43,625 nt of DNA, taken from the NCBI RefSeq assembly GCF_010672085.1, contig NZ_JAAHHT010000007.1, positions 61,632 to 105,256 of the forward strand, written 5' to 3'. Source of the DNA: Okeania sp. SIO3I5 (GTDB lineage Bacteria > Cyanobacteriota > Cyanobacteriia > Cyanobacteriales > Microcoleaceae). Positions 9,128-17,996 of the stretch are shown here, piece after piece (position 1 is the stretch's first letter; every line of letters starts with the position of its first letter). The notes beneath the pieces were generated by a model. That model was not told where the DNA came from. It ran no database searches and was given only the letters and a program-made list of their open reading frames with translations. A program made the translations under genes and the position numbers.

Positions 9128-9329
9128 AATATCATGTTCGGATCATCAGTTATAAATAAAATTTGAGCTGCTGAGAGTAGGGAAAAGATATTATACTTCT
9201 ACTTTTCTCCTGACTCCTTTCTCCAGAAATTTTGACTCCTGACTCCTTTCTCCAGAAATTCTGACTCCTGACTCCTGACTCCTGACTCCTTGATAATTAT
9301 TTATAAGTATTCAACCGAACATGATATAA
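9128..9329. repeat. Inverted-repeat element with ATATCATGTTCGG ends
   Basis: ATATCATGTTCGG near 9129 is matched by CCGAACATGATAT near 9315, and the match continues imperfectly for about 29 bp on each side. The interior contains heptamer GACTCCT repeats. It looks like a small non-autonomous element, with no coding content. Confidence 0.45.
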
Positions 9330-9346
9330 CCCATCCTCGGTTTTTG

Positions 9347-9409
9347 CAGATCACGAGAGCAAAAAATAGGTACTTTTTTCGACCAAAAAAAGGCAAGTAC
9401 CTTGATCTG
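9347..9409. repeat. Two-step stem-loop
   Basis: CAGATCA (9347-9353) and AGGTACTT (9368-9375) are answered by AAGTACCT (9395-9402) and TGATCTG (9403-9409), giving a nested stem with an internal bulge on one side and a loop of about 19 bases. The function is unknown. Confidence 0.4.
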
Positions 9410-9498
9410 TAAATGCTTTGAGATTTCATCACCAAACCCTAAATATTTTTGGAGTATTATTCAAAATTTTCTCTTGAAAAAACACTTCTCAATTCTAA

Positions 9499-9600
9499 TA
9501 CCATTTCTCTGTAACAATGCACTTAATAATTCTTACCCAGACTTTAACTTTACTAATAACTGTTATCTTTTATTAAGCGCAACATCAGGTCGAAATGGTA
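9499..9600. mobile_element. Small inverted-repeat element with TACCATTTC ends
   Basis: TACCATTTC at the left edge is matched by GAAATGGTA at the right edge, and inside these CACTTAATAA faces TTATTAAGCG. The total length is about 102 bp with no coding content. Confidence 0.5.
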
Positions 9601-9732
9601 TAAGTTCTTAATTCTGAATTATCAATTCTTTAAAACCCTACCTTTTAAGGAGAATTTTTTTTGGGAGTGTTCCTGAAAATTATCCCTACAAAAACAACTT
9701 CTAAAATTCTGAATTCAGAATTATAAATTCAT

Positions 9733-10521
9733 TTATTTCCATGCAGAAAAATCCTGACAAAACTGAGCAGAAGATAATAAATGAATAGGTGGATGTTGAG
9801 CTACAGAATCTCGTTCTTTCTGAGTATTGTAACCCCAGTCTGCCAAAAATAATTCTACTTCTTTTAAATCTGGTTGTTTTTGTACCGATAATAAAGTTTT
9901 CAATCTATCTTCAACAAACCAAATAATTGCATCTTTACCTAATTCTGCCAGTAAAATTCTCAGAGTTTCATATTTCGGACGTTTAGACTCTTTACCAATA
10001 ATATCTGCTTCAGGTAAATTAACACCTTGCTTTTGCAACAGAGAACGAACAAACCTTCCCTCTTTAGTTGTCACAATAACTGGTTTAACTTCAGATACCA
10101 TCAACTTTTTTAGCTTTTCTATTACCCCTGGATAAAATTCATGTAAAGACAACCACCCCTCCAAATCTTTTGCTATCCATTCATCCCTACTACGATCTAA
10201 ACAACTACCTATTTCTGCTCTATTTTGATTTTCTTCAGTAACAATTTTTTCAGCGATCGTTTGCCACTCATCCAAAATTTTTTCTTCCTCAATACCTAAT
10301 ATTAAAGCTCGAATTAAAACAGGCATTTCCCAACCAATTTCAATAACAGGACGTAACCGATAAAATTTTTCTGCTAAATCATTATTAGGTATTTCATCCG
10401 ATGGTTGCCAAATTTGACAGTAGGTACGCCAGGCCGTTTGAAAATATTCAATCAACCCATTGCATAAAACGCCATCAAAGTCAAGAGCTATAAGAGTAGG
10501 AGTTTTTGTTGGCATAGTCAT
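9733..10521 (-). CDS. HAD-superfamily hydrolase
   Basis: This 262-residue protein is a haloacid-dehalogenase-fold phosphatase-like enzyme, probably cytoplasmic. Motif I is LDFDGVLC with Asp14 (nucleophile) and Asp16; motif II is IVTTKEG near residue 150; the motif III lysine lies in GKESKRPKY; motif IV is WFVEDRLKT, with Glu-Asp in the place of the usual acidic pair. The helical cap is inserted between motifs I and II (residues about 20-130). The closest known role would be a phosphoglycolate-phosphatase-like activity, but the substrate cannot be read from sequence. It is monocistronic, with the start ATG near a TCAGTTA repeat. Confidence 0.8.
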   Translation of the reverse strand: MTMPTKTPTLIALDFDGVLCNGLIEYFQTAWRTYCQIWQPSDEIPNNDLAEKFYRLRPVIEIGWEMPVLIRALILGIEEEKILDEWQTIAEKIVTEENQNRAEIGSCLDRSRDEWIAKDLEGWLSLHEFYPGVIEKLKKLMVSEVKPVIVTTKEGRFVRSLLQKQGVNLPEADIIGKESKRPKYETLRILLAELGKDAIIWFVEDRLKTLLSVQKQPDLKEVELFLADWGYNTQKERDSVAQHPPIHLLSSAQFCQDFSAWK

Positions 10522-11015
10522 TTCAGTTATCAGTTATCAGTTCACACAGCTATCTTTATTATTTTCCCCTTTTTCTCAAAATTTACTCCTTCTTCTTTAC
10601 TTCCGTAGAGATGTTCGTTGCATACAAGTCCCTATCTTATGTAACAAAACATCTATCACGCTTGGTATTTAGATATTGCATTTTTGGCGTTTCTGAAATT
10701 TCGGGATGAATATTTCAGTGGGGGGGACAGGTATCCTGCCTGTTCCTGCCTGTCCGAAAATATGAATAACGGGCAGGATGCCCGTTCCACTTCCACAAAT
10801 ATGAATAACGGGCAAGATGCCCATTCCACAGCGCATTTATGCAACGTCGCATTTTTTAACAAAAGTATCCTTTTTGCTTTAAGTATGGTTAAAATAATTA
10901 CAGGTTTATTAAAATTTAAGAATTATTCTTGTCAAAAGGCCAAAAAGTCAAAAGTAGTGGTTCTGATTATATGTGGATAAACCAAACTTAATGATAATGA
11001 TGGAGATGTAAAATT
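10522..11015. repeat. Intergenic gap with GGGCAGGATGCCCG-type hairpins
   Basis: This 494-bp gap holds two close copies of ATGAATAACGGGCA followed by AGATGCCC-type sequence (about 10762-10828), each able to form a short hairpin, plus a TCAGTTA heptamer run at its left edge. I see no gene in it: the open frames on both strands run through these repeats and lack family signals. Confidence 0.45.
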
Positions 11016-11480
11016 ATGAGCACTAATGGAACTATGACAGAAACTAATAAAACTACTGATACTAGCAGTAAAACCAACACTCAAAGTAGTCAACCAACAA
11101 AATTGGAACAAGGGTCTCAACAACGCACCACTTTACAAGTAGAGACCAAACCAGTACAAGAAAAACAAGCGCAAGGAACTCAAGACTCTGGAAAATTAGC
11201 CTTACCAGGAAATCGTCCTATTGGTACAACTAATCTTAAATATACTCGCACAATTTCCAATCGTCCGATAATTTCAACTGGCCTTCAAGTTAACCACACA
11301 ATGTCTGCTTCTGGAATTCGTCCAGTAGTAGTTAGTGGATTAGAAGTTCATGGTACAATGACTGCCTCTGGAGTTCGTCCAATTGGTACTAATCATCTAG
11401 AAGTTAGTCAAACATTGATGAATCGTCCAGTTGCTTCTAATCAGATTGATAGTGAAGGTTTGATGGGTTTTTTAGATTAG
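11016..11480 (+). CDS. Repeat protein with about 19-residue RP-(I/V) units
   Basis: I do not recognise a named family. The first about 65 residues are Thr/Ser/Gln-rich and probably disordered. Residues about 66-145 are built from four to five units of about 19 residues following the pattern (N/I/V)RP(I/V)xxxxLxVxxTMxASG, ending in a short acidic tail. There is no signal peptide, Cys or membrane segment. The regular spacing of RP and TM suggests a solenoid or a linear scaffold with repeated binding sites. GGAGATG ahead of the start gives a usable ribosome site. Similar short repeat proteins occur in cyanobacteria, but I cannot assign a function. Confidence 0.7.
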   Translation: MSTNGTMTETNKTTDTSSKTNTQSSQPTKLEQGSQQRTTLQVETKPVQEKQAQGTQDSGKLALPGNRPIGTTNLKYTRTISNRPIISTGLQVNHTMSASGIRPVVVSGLEVHGTMTASGVRPIGTNHLEVSQTLMNRPVASNQIDSEGLMGFLD

Positions 11481-11697
11481 AATTTAACTATTAATATAAT
11501 TTAGAAAGCGTATCTAAAGATTATTAATTTAGTTGGTTTGTCAAAATTCAGACTATTTTGGCAAACAATCTATTTGTTCTAGATAAAGCTATAGACAAGT
11601 TTTACGTTGGGATTTTACAACCATCGATCCCCCCGAAAACGCCAACGGGGAAAAAAAATTCGCATTACACTAACTTACAAAATAGATTTTTCTAATT

Positions 11698-12447
11698 ATG
11701 AGAATATTATTCTTACTATCTATAGCTATTGCTGCTTGTCTTACTATAAGTGGTTGTAATTCTTCCGCTCAATTAACAAATAATCCAACAAACCCAGAAT
11801 TAGAACAACAAGTATTACAGATTCTTCGCGATAATCCAGAAGCAATTATTGAATCAGTACAAGCTTATCAACAACAACAACAGCAAGAACAACAAGCTAG
11901 TCTACAGGAAACATTACAACAGTTTAAAAATAATCCTCAAGAGCAAATTGGTGAGTCTCCAACTCTTGGTTCTACTGCTCAAAAAATTGTATTGTTTGAG
12001 TTCTCTGATTTTCAATGCCCCTTTTGTGCCAAAGCAAAGGAAAATCTCAAAGAATTTATGGATAAGCATCAAGATAGGGTGACATTAGTATTTAAACATC
12101 TACCTTTAGCAAGAATTCATCCCCAAGCAATTCCGGCAGCAAAAGCAGCTTGGGCAGCTCAACAACAAGGAAAGTTTTGGGAATATCACGATGCTTTATT
12201 TGAACAACAAGATAAATTAGGAGAAGAATTCTATTTAGAGATTGCTAATAATTTGGATTTAGATATAGATAAATTTAATAGCGATCGCCAATCTGAAGCA
12301 GCAACTACTTCAATCGAAACAGATGTTAAATTAGCTCAAAAAATTGGTGTTTCTGGTACGCCATTTTTTATAATGAATGGAGAAACTTTTTCTGGTGCAG
12401 TAAAAGTATCTCAGATGGAGGATACTTTAGCTAAAGTTAGTCAATAA
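11698..12447 (+). CDS. DsbA/BdbD-like thiol oxidoreductase lipoprotein
   Basis: This 249-residue protein begins with a lipoprotein signal peptide; Cys20 in ISGC is the lipidation site, so it should be anchored facing the periplasm. A Gln-rich helical linker (residues about 55-80) leads into a thioredoxin-fold DSBA domain. The redox motif is CPFC at 107-110, within FEFSDFQCPFC, and the conserved cis-proline is in VSGTPFF near residue 222. Proteins of this kind introduce or isomerise disulfide bonds in exported proteins. The final DTLAKVSQ matches the family's C-terminal helix. No DsbB/VKOR partner is adjacent. Confidence 0.88.
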   Translation: MRILFLLSIAIAACLTISGCNSSAQLTNNPTNPELEQQVLQILRDNPEAIIESVQAYQQQQQQEQQASLQETLQQFKNNPQEQIGESPTLGSTAQKIVLFEFSDFQCPFCAKAKENLKEFMDKHQDRVTLVFKHLPLARIHPQAIPAAKAAWAAQQQGKFWEYHDALFEQQDKLGEEFYLEIANNLDLDIDKFNSDRQSEAATTSIETDVKLAQKIGVSGTPFFIMNGETFSGAVKVSQMEDTLAKVSQ

Positions 12448-12586
12448 ATTAAGGTTATATAACACTAATAAATGATTTGTAGAACTCTGAAAAAAAAGTT
12501 CTAGGGGTTTATTTTCAAATCCCATTCTTGCTTGGGTTTTGTATCCAAACCCCTACCTTTTTTCTTATTCCTTAATTGCTCAAAAA

Positions 12587-12620
12587 AATTAAAAATGGAT
12601 TGTACAACCCATTTTTAATT
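12587..12620. terminator. Bidirectional intrinsic terminator
   Basis: AATTAAAAATGG and CCATTTTTAATT form a perfect 12-bp stem around a 10-base loop. The arms supply an A-run on one side and a T-run on the other, so it can stop transcription both from the DsbA-like gene and from rpe, which converge here. Confidence 0.6.
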
Positions 12621-12654
12621 AAAATAATTTTTTATTAAACAGTGTTTTTTGTTA

Positions 12655-13383
12655 TTAGACAGTCGCTAATTGAGGTTCAGGAGCAGTAGCAGTAGCAGGA
12701 GCAGGACGCTTACTATTACGAATACCATTAATTGCTTCTGCATAATCATCAGCTTTAAATACAGCAGAACCCGCAACAATAGCATTAGCACCAGCTTCTA
12801 ATACCTGCCAAGTATTATTAGTTTTCAGGCCACCATCAACTTCAATCCAAGGATTGAGTCCCCGCTCATCACACATTTGACGGAGCTGACGAATTTTAGG
12901 TACTACTCCAGGAATAAAACTCTGGCCTCCAAAACCAGGGTTAACACTCATAATCAATACTAAGTCACACAAATCTAGAACATATTCAATTAATTCTAGA
13001 GGTGTAGAAGGATTAAGAACAACACCCGCTTGCTTACCCAACTCCTTAATTTGGCCTAGAGTTCGGTGCAAATGAGGTGAAGCATTATGTTCTGCATGAA
13101 CAGATATAATATCAGCACCTGCTTTGGCAAAATCTTCAACATACTTCTCTGGTTCCACAATCATTAAGTGGACATCAAGAGGTTTTTGAGTCACAGGGCG
13201 TAGTGCTTTAACAATTAATGGACCAATAGTAATGTTAGGTACAAAACGGCCATCCATTACGTCAACATGAATCCAGTCAGCACCAGCTTGATCTACAGCT
13301 CGGACTTCATCTCCTAGACGGCTAAAATCTGCGGATAATATAGATGGGGCAATAACAATAGATTTCTTATTTCCGTTTGTCAT
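12655..13383 (-). CDS. rpe: Ribulose-phosphate 3-epimerase
   Basis: The enzyme interconverts ribulose 5-phosphate and xylulose 5-phosphate in the Calvin and oxidative pentose phosphate cycles. The 242-residue TIM-barrel protein shows the usual motifs in order: [12 protein letters not shown] with the catalytic-site Ser/Asp near the N-terminus, [12 protein letters not shown] (metal-binding His and catalytic Asp), [19 protein letters not shown] and WIEVDGGL (the second catalytic Asp). It has an Ala/Pro/Thr-rich tail of about 15 residues beyond the domain. It converges on the DsbA-like gene and ends at a shared terminator. Confidence 0.96.
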   Translation of the reverse strand: MTNGNKKSIVIAPSILSADFSRLGDEVRAVDQAGADWIHVDVMDGRFVPNITIGPLIVKALRPVTQKPLDVHLMIVEPEKYVEDFAKAGADIISVHAEHNASPHLHRTLGQIKELGKQAGVVLNPSTPLELIEYVLDLCDLVLIMSVNPGFGGQSFIPGVVPKIRQLRQMCDERGLNPWIEVDGGLKTNNTWQVLEAGANAIVAGSAVFKADDYAEAINGIRNSKRPAPATATAPEPQLATV

Positions 13384-13590
13384 TAGAGTAAATGCTCTCC
13401 TACTTATTATGGGTTACTTGAAATTTTAACACTAATTTAATTATTTTTTCATAATATTATAGATGAAGAAGTCCTTGTTTAATTTTTAAGTTTGATTAAG
13501 GAGGAATTTGATCCAACCATTATTTAGTCTCTAATAGACTGTGATTGTAATTGAAAGTTTGAGGAAAATTATCAATAACTATTGAGGATA

Positions 13591-13715
13591 TATAGCAATT
13601 CCCATACTGGTAAGGTACAAAATTTGTTTTAGGGAAAAAAGAACAGGGAATAGGGATATAGAATAGAAATAAAGAAAAGATAGGTGTACCTCACTTTTTC
13701 TGGGAAACGCTATAT
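13591..13715. mobile_element. Miniature inverted-repeat element, family 1 copy b
   Basis: The left end TATAGCAATTCCCA, then AAGGTACAAAATTTG, faces the right end GTGTACCTCAC, then TGGGAAACGCTATA. The interior is about 70 bp of AT-rich GGGAATAGGG-like sequence. It is the shortest copy of the family in the window. Confidence 0.6.
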
Positions 13716-13864
13716 TTATTTTATAGTAAGAATTCAGCTATTAGCAGTCAGATATCAGCTTTTCAATAAACAATTTAGCTATATATACTAGACTATTAAG
13801 GTTAGCTGATAGACTTTAATCAATACTTTTAATTCTTTGAAAATATCAACGGCTTTTTCCTCTT

Positions 13865-13970
13865 TTAAAAGTAATGAAGCTGTTAGGGAAACTCCTCTGT
13901 TTGCGGAGCATTCCGTTTGCGTTAGCGCAGCTCCTCTGGAAGAGGCAGCATTCCGCAGGAAAGGAAAAGA
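13865..13970. repeat. Mosaic of short palindromes (GCGTTAGCGC type)
   Basis: This stretch combines CTCTGTTTGCGGAG, TTGCGTTAGCGCAG and CCTCTGGAAGAGG, each a short hairpin, in the style of the dispersed palindromic repeats of filamentous cyanobacteria. Fragments of the same kind lie near 1905 and 29380. There is no coding content. Confidence 0.4.
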
Positions 13971-14003
13971 GGCTAGCTAAGAGCTGAATGCTTACATTTT
14001 ATA

Positions 14004-14342
14004 TATAGCAATTCCCATCTTAATTATGAGGTACAAAATTTGTTTTTTTTAGGGAGTAGTAATTGATTCATTAATGGATAATGGATAATTACCTCTCCTT
14101 AAAAGGCAGAGGATTGACTAAAAGGAAAAAATTTATTTCTCTTGGTTTATTGGATATGGCGCCGGTCACAGATCCATCCCATCCTAACGGACTGAGACCC
14201 TTGCCAACCGCTTTTTTCCCTATCCAAGGGGAGGCTAACAAAGCTGAATTATTTAATTATTTAATTATTAATTATTCGGTAAACAGAGAGTAGAAAAGAA
14301 GAAAAATAACTGTACCTCACTTTTTCTGGGAAATGCTATATA
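14004..14342. mobile_element. Miniature inverted-repeat element, family 1 copy c (long form)
   Basis: It has the same ends as the copies at 1684 and 13591 (TATAGCAATTCCCA with GAGGTACAAAATTTG; CTGTACCTCAC with CTGGGAAATGCTATA), but about 340 bp apart. The interior has an open frame of 70 codons that shows no family signal and is probably chance. Copies b and c lie only about 290 bp apart. The gap 13384-14664 shows no gene. Confidence 0.6.
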
Positions 14343-14664
14343 AAAATTCAAATTTTATTAGTTGGAGAAAAATTATTTTCTTAGTATTTCCCTTTTCTAT
14401 TTTCCCGTTATCTTTACTATTCCCAAGATAAATGTACATTAGCTTAAGCATAAGCTCACAAATTTTACTTATGTCAATACTGCCCAAAACTTGACTTTTA
14501 CCTAAGCATTCAGCAGTCAGCTAGTCGTTCTTGTGCTTCAATTTATTATAGGTTAAAAATGTGGTAAAAATTAAGCTAATACTTGCTTCATTTATTAAAA
14601 AGCTGAGAGCTGAATGCTAATAGCTGAATCCTGACACTTTTACTAATAACCAAAATAACTAAAA

Positions 14665-15036
14665 ATGAAAAATACCGAGCAACTTGAAAATCCTCATATC
14701 AACCGTCAAGAACTATTTTTATTAGTAACTCCAATATTAGGTTTCTTTCCCGCAATGTGGATTTTGTTTCGTCAAAAAGCTAGTCCACAAGATAGAGCAG
14801 TAAGCAGATTAATTGTGACTCTAACCTTGATTTGGTTATTAGGAAATATTTTATTGCAATTAGGATCTGAAATAGGGGAATCTGGAACTGTCACCTTGTT
14901 ATTAATAAATAGTCTACTAACCACTAGCTACTTTATAATTACTTTCGGACTAATGGTTCGGGTCTGGAAAAGACAACCCTTATGGTTACCAGGAATTAGC
15001 CAGATAGCAGAAAAAGTGGTAGGTAAACATTTATGA
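14665..15036 (+). CDS. Small membrane protein, conserved hypothetical
   Basis: This 123-residue protein has three predicted hydrophobic segments: about 17-36 (LFLLVTPILGFFPAMWILF), 48-66 (LIVTLTLIWLLGNILLQLG) and 75-97. A short positively charged loop (RQKASPQDRAVSR) separates the first two. I do not recognise a named family. It lies 85 bp upstream of the LytR-CpsA-Psr gene on the same strand, so the two may be cotranscribed and both act at the cell envelope. Confidence 0.7.
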   Translation: MKNTEQLENPHINRQELFLLVTPILGFFPAMWILFRQKASPQDRAVSRLIVTLTLIWLLGNILLQLGSEIGESGTVTLLLINSLLTTSYFIITFGLMVRVWKRQPLWLPGISQIAEKVVGKHL

Positions 15037-15121
15037 TTGTTGAAGATCCAATTAAACTGTTGAAAATTAAAATTTTCAGCAAAGTTTCTCTAACAAAAAA
15101 CGTTATTTTAATATTTAGTGT

Positions 15122-16549
15122 GTGAGGAAACCAGTGCCCGCTAATAAATTTTTAAATTCAACCGCTAGTAAAGATTCAACAACAGAAAACCAGCAGAAAC
15201 AACCTTCCCAATTTAGTCCAGGACGTTGGTTTGGTTTAGGTTTAGGTTTAGCTGGAGTGGCAATGATATCTGCTACAGCAGGCGCTCTATTAGCAGTATC
15301 TCTTTCTAGCACTCCACTAATGCAGCAGAAATTATCTCCAGAAGAAGAAGCAGTATTTTCTCAACAAGACTTGGCCAAAAGCAATATGAGATTGCCAGAG
15401 TTAACTCGGCCTGTCAATATATTGTTATTGGGAATTAAGGTATTAACATCAGACTTAGAAGAATATCCCCAAGATGAAGACTTAGGATATCATGCTTTGG
15501 TTAATTCTTTTAAAGGATTATCTGATACGATGCTTCTAGTAAGGTTTGACCCTAAAGATCAGAAGTTAACTTTACTTTCTATTCCTAGAGATACTAGAAC
15601 TTATGTAGAAGAGCGAGGGTTAACTAAGATTAATGCTGCCAATTATTATGGTGGGCCTGCCAAAAGTGCAAAAGCTGTTAGTGAACTTTTGGGAGGAGTA
15701 GGAATAGATCGTTACATTCGGGTAAATGTACAAGGGGTAGAAAAATTGATAGATGCTCTTGGGGGTGTCAAAGTTCATGTACCTCAAGACATGAAATATC
15801 AAGATGATAGTCAACATCTGTATATTAATCTGAAAGAGGGCGAACAACATCTTAATGGTGACCAAGCTCTACAATTTATGAGATTTCGCTATGATAATTT
15901 AGGGGATATTGGGCGAGTCCAACGGCAGCAACTTCTAATGCGAGCTTTTATGGAACAGTCAGTTAATGTGAAAACTCTATCCCGACTGCCAAAAATTCTG
16001 TCAGTAATTCAGTCTCACATTGATACAAATTTGAGTGTAGAGGAATTAGTCGCTTTAATGAATTTTGCTACTAAGATTGAGCGATCTAATGTACAAATGT
16101 TGATGGTGCCTGGTGAGTTTAGTAATCCTGAAAAATATAAAGCTAGTTATTGGTTGCCCGATCTAACAACCCTAGATAATATGATAGCTAAACACTTTGA
16201 CTTTGGTTATAATCGTTGGGAAGTAGAAGATTTAGATTCTAACTATATTAGAGTAGCAATTCAAGATAGCACTGATAATTGGGAAACTGTAGATGAATTA
16301 GTTAGGTCTCTCAATAATTCTGGTTATTGGAATGTTAAAGTTACTAAACCCTGGAGTCAACCTTTAGAAGTAACTCGAATTATTGCTCAGAAAGGAGATA
16401 TTGAAGCTGCACAGGCAGTTCAAAAGTCTCTTGGTTTTGGAGAAATTTTTGTGGAAAGTACAGGATATTTAAGGTCAGATGTAACTATACAGTTAGGAAC
16501 AGATTGGTTACTAATTAAGGATGAATCTCAAAATTCACAAGATTGGTAA
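15122..16549 (+). CDS. LytR-CpsA-Psr (LCP) family cell-envelope protein
   Basis: LCP enzymes transfer lipid-linked glycopolymers to peptidoglycan or related acceptors outside the cytoplasmic membrane. This 475-residue protein has a basic cytoplasmic N-terminus, one transmembrane helix (about residues 38-62), and the LCP domain at about 95-290, with NILLLGIK, SDTMLLVRFDP, LSIPRDTRTYV (the conserved Arg pair that binds pyrophosphate), KINAANYYGG and FMRFRYDNLGDIGRVQRQQ. Residues about 370-475 form a LytR_C domain. The first codon is GTG; a second GTG four codons on is an alternative start. The upstream small membrane gene may share its transcript. Confidence 0.92.
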   Translation: MRKPVPANKFLNSTASKDSTTENQQKQPSQFSPGRWFGLGLGLAGVAMISATAGALLAVSLSSTPLMQQKLSPEEEAVFSQQDLAKSNMRLPELTRPVNILLLGIKVLTSDLEEYPQDEDLGYHALVNSFKGLSDTMLLVRFDPKDQKLTLLSIPRDTRTYVEERGLTKINAANYYGGPAKSAKAVSELLGGVGIDRYIRVNVQGVEKLIDALGGVKVHVPQDMKYQDDSQHLYINLKEGEQHLNGDQALQFMRFRYDNLGDIGRVQRQQLLMRAFMEQSVNVKTLSRLPKILSVIQSHIDTNLSVEELVALMNFATKIERSNVQMLMVPGEFSNPEKYKASYWLPDLTTLDNMIAKHFDFGYNRWEVEDLDSNYIRVAIQDSTDNWETVDELVRSLNNSGYWNVKVTKPWSQPLEVTRIIAQKGDIEAAQAVQKSLGFGEIFVESTGYLRSDVTIQLGTDWLLIKDESQNSQDW

Positions 16550-16598
16550 AAATTGCCATTTATTTATTTTTATATCCACATGGTGTAGATTTTGTAGT

Positions 16599-16642
16599 TA
16601 GGGCATAAAAGTTGGACATTCCAGTGGAATGTCTCTACCCTA
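16599..16642. repeat. Palindromic GACATTCCA-TGGAATGTC repeat
   Basis: GGACATTCCA and TGGAATGTCT form a strong hairpin, flanked by TAGGGC and CTACCCTA. The same design with GACGTTCCATGGAACGTC occurs at 20794-20821. It lies just after the LCP gene and could double as a terminator, but it lacks a T-run. Confidence 0.5.
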
Positions 16643-16707
16643 ACACTATTTTCTGAAAATATTTTGAAAAATTAGCAGACAATTAAAATTTTTGATTTCC
16701 AAAGACT

Positions 16708-16929
16708 TTAGTTATTTGGTAAGTAAGTTTTCTTGAAAGCAAGTAACAGTAGTACACACCCAACCTGAAATAACCAAGGAACCATATTAAAAAACCAAAT
16801 TAATCCAACGATCGCTATGCACGGTGCCAATATTCTAGGAATGCCATCCAAGGTTTTGACATCAGTATTGAAACTGACAAAAATAGCTAGAAAAAAAAGA
16901 CTTAAGGGAATGATATAGGTAATGTTCAT
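16708..16929 (-). CDS. Small two-helix membrane protein, hypothetical
   Basis: This 73-residue protein is nearly all hydrophobic: segments at about 4-20 and 33-68, joined by a polar turn containing NTDVKTLDGIPR. I know no function. The hydrophobic periodicity and the charged turn argue that it is real rather than a chance frame, but the ribosome site is weak. It is transcribed against the LCP gene. Confidence 0.5.
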   Translation of the reverse strand: MNITYIIPLSLFFLAIFVSFNTDVKTLDGIPRILAPCIAIVGLIWFFNMVPWLFQVGCVLLLLAFKKTYLPNN

Positions 16930-17192
16930 CTTATTTATGGCGTTTATGAATTCGTGACATAGTTCAACAATTAATAATTAATAATTACCTATTCTTGAAA
17001 AGAAGAGGATTGACTAATTCGAGTCAGCAACAAAAATGAAAGTTGAAATTATTAACTAAAAGAAGAAACAATTAAAAATTTATTCATCAGTGAACTAAGC
17101 AATTCCAGACAAAATTATAGTATCTTAGTATTAAAAGAAACTAAAATAGTTAATTCAAGTAATTCAAAGTAAGTTACTAAAAGCTGTTAACC

Positions 17193-17789
17193 ATGTTAGG
17201 TAAATTTTTCCGCAAACCAGAACCAGAACTAAGCGATCGCTTTCCTCCTGGTCAATATATGGCTGGAGGTTTCCCTGTATTGACTTATGGCGACACTCCC
17301 AATATTAGTAAAGACAAATGGGAATTAAAAGTATGGGGTTTAGCTAAACCTGTCACTTTTCATTGGTCAGACTTAATGGCAATGCCACAAAATAACTTCA
17401 CAGCAGATTTTCATTGTGTTACTCATTGGTCAAAACTTGATGTTCAGTGGACAGGAGTAAAAGTTACAGATTTTATGAGTCATTTGGAGGTCGAGCTGAA
17501 AGCTGTTCATATTATGGAACATTGCTATGGAGGTTACACTACTAATATTTCTGTGTCTGACTTCCTGAGAGAAGAAAATTTCTTTGCTCACACTCTATTT
17601 GGTGAACCATTACCTCCCGAACATGGTGGTCCTATGCGCTTAGTAGTTCCTCATCTCTATGCTTGGAAAAGTGCAAAGTGGATTAATGGGCTAGAATTTC
17701 TAGACAATGAAGAATTAGGTTTTTGGGAACGTAATGGTTATCACAAACGTGGTGAACCTTGGGCAGAAGAACGTTATGGATCTATTTAA
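17193..17789 (+). CDS. Sulfite-oxidase-fold molybdopterin oxidoreductase
   Basis: This 198-residue protein is the short, cofactor-domain-only form of the sulfite oxidase family. Cys75 in ADFHCVTHWS is the expected molybdenum ligand. Other family marks are WGLAKPVTFHWSDLMAMP, FGEPLPPEHGGPMRLVVPH and YAWKSAKWI. No Tat signal peptide is present, so it should be cytoplasmic. The physiological substrate is unknown for this subgroup. It ends at a run of GGGAGAT heptamers (17790-17836). Confidence 0.9.
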   Translation: MLGKFFRKPEPELSDRFPPGQYMAGGFPVLTYGDTPNISKDKWELKVWGLAKPVTFHWSDLMAMPQNNFTADFHCVTHWSKLDVQWTGVKVTDFMSHLEVELKAVHIMEHCYGGYTTNISVSDFLREENFFAHTLFGEPLPPEHGGPMRLVVPHLYAWKSAKWINGLEFLDNEELGFWERNGYHKRGEPWAEERYGSI

Positions 17790-17836
17790 CGGAGATGGGG
17801 AGATGGGGAAATGGGGAGATGGGGAGATGGGGAGAT
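17790..17836. repeat. GGGAGAT heptamer tandem repeat
   Basis: About six units of a 7-bp repeat (GGGAGATG and variants) begin directly after the stop codon of the molybdopterin enzyme gene. This fits the short tandemly repeated repetitive sequences known from filamentous cyanobacteria. Confidence 0.7.
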
Positions 17837-17863
17837 AGGGATTTTGAAAAAGAAGATCAATTA

Positions 17864-17955
17864 CAGGACTTACGCAGAACCGCCTTATGTAGTAGGGGCG
17901 AATGGCATTCGCCCTCTACGGATAGCGTACTGTCTAAAAATTTGCGTAAGTCCTG
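17864..17955. mobile_element. Small inverted-repeat element with CAGGACTTACGCA ends
   Basis: CAGGACTTACGCA and TGCGTAAGTCCTG are exact inverted ends, 92 bp overall. The interior carries GGGGCGAATGGCATTCGCCC, an internal hairpin. It is a sister of the element at 1967-2055. Confidence 0.65.
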
Positions 17956-17996
17956 AATTAATTATTTGCATAAGTTAGGGGTTTGTAACTGTAAAA

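Noticed and set aside
10684-10980. Open frame of 98 codons ahead of the repeat-protein gene
   Set aside because: It crosses two copies of a GGGCAGGATGCCCG repeat and reads as repeated NNGQDARST, with no ribosome site.
11628-11665. Terminator-like hairpin CCCCGAAAACGCC-AACGGGG
   Set aside because: The stem is only five base pairs and the following run is A rather than T on the forward strand, so it does not fit an intrinsic terminator.
14081-14293. Open frame of 70 codons inside the long family-1 MITE
   Set aside because: It has no family signal, starts in the element's end region, and the other copies of the element lack it.
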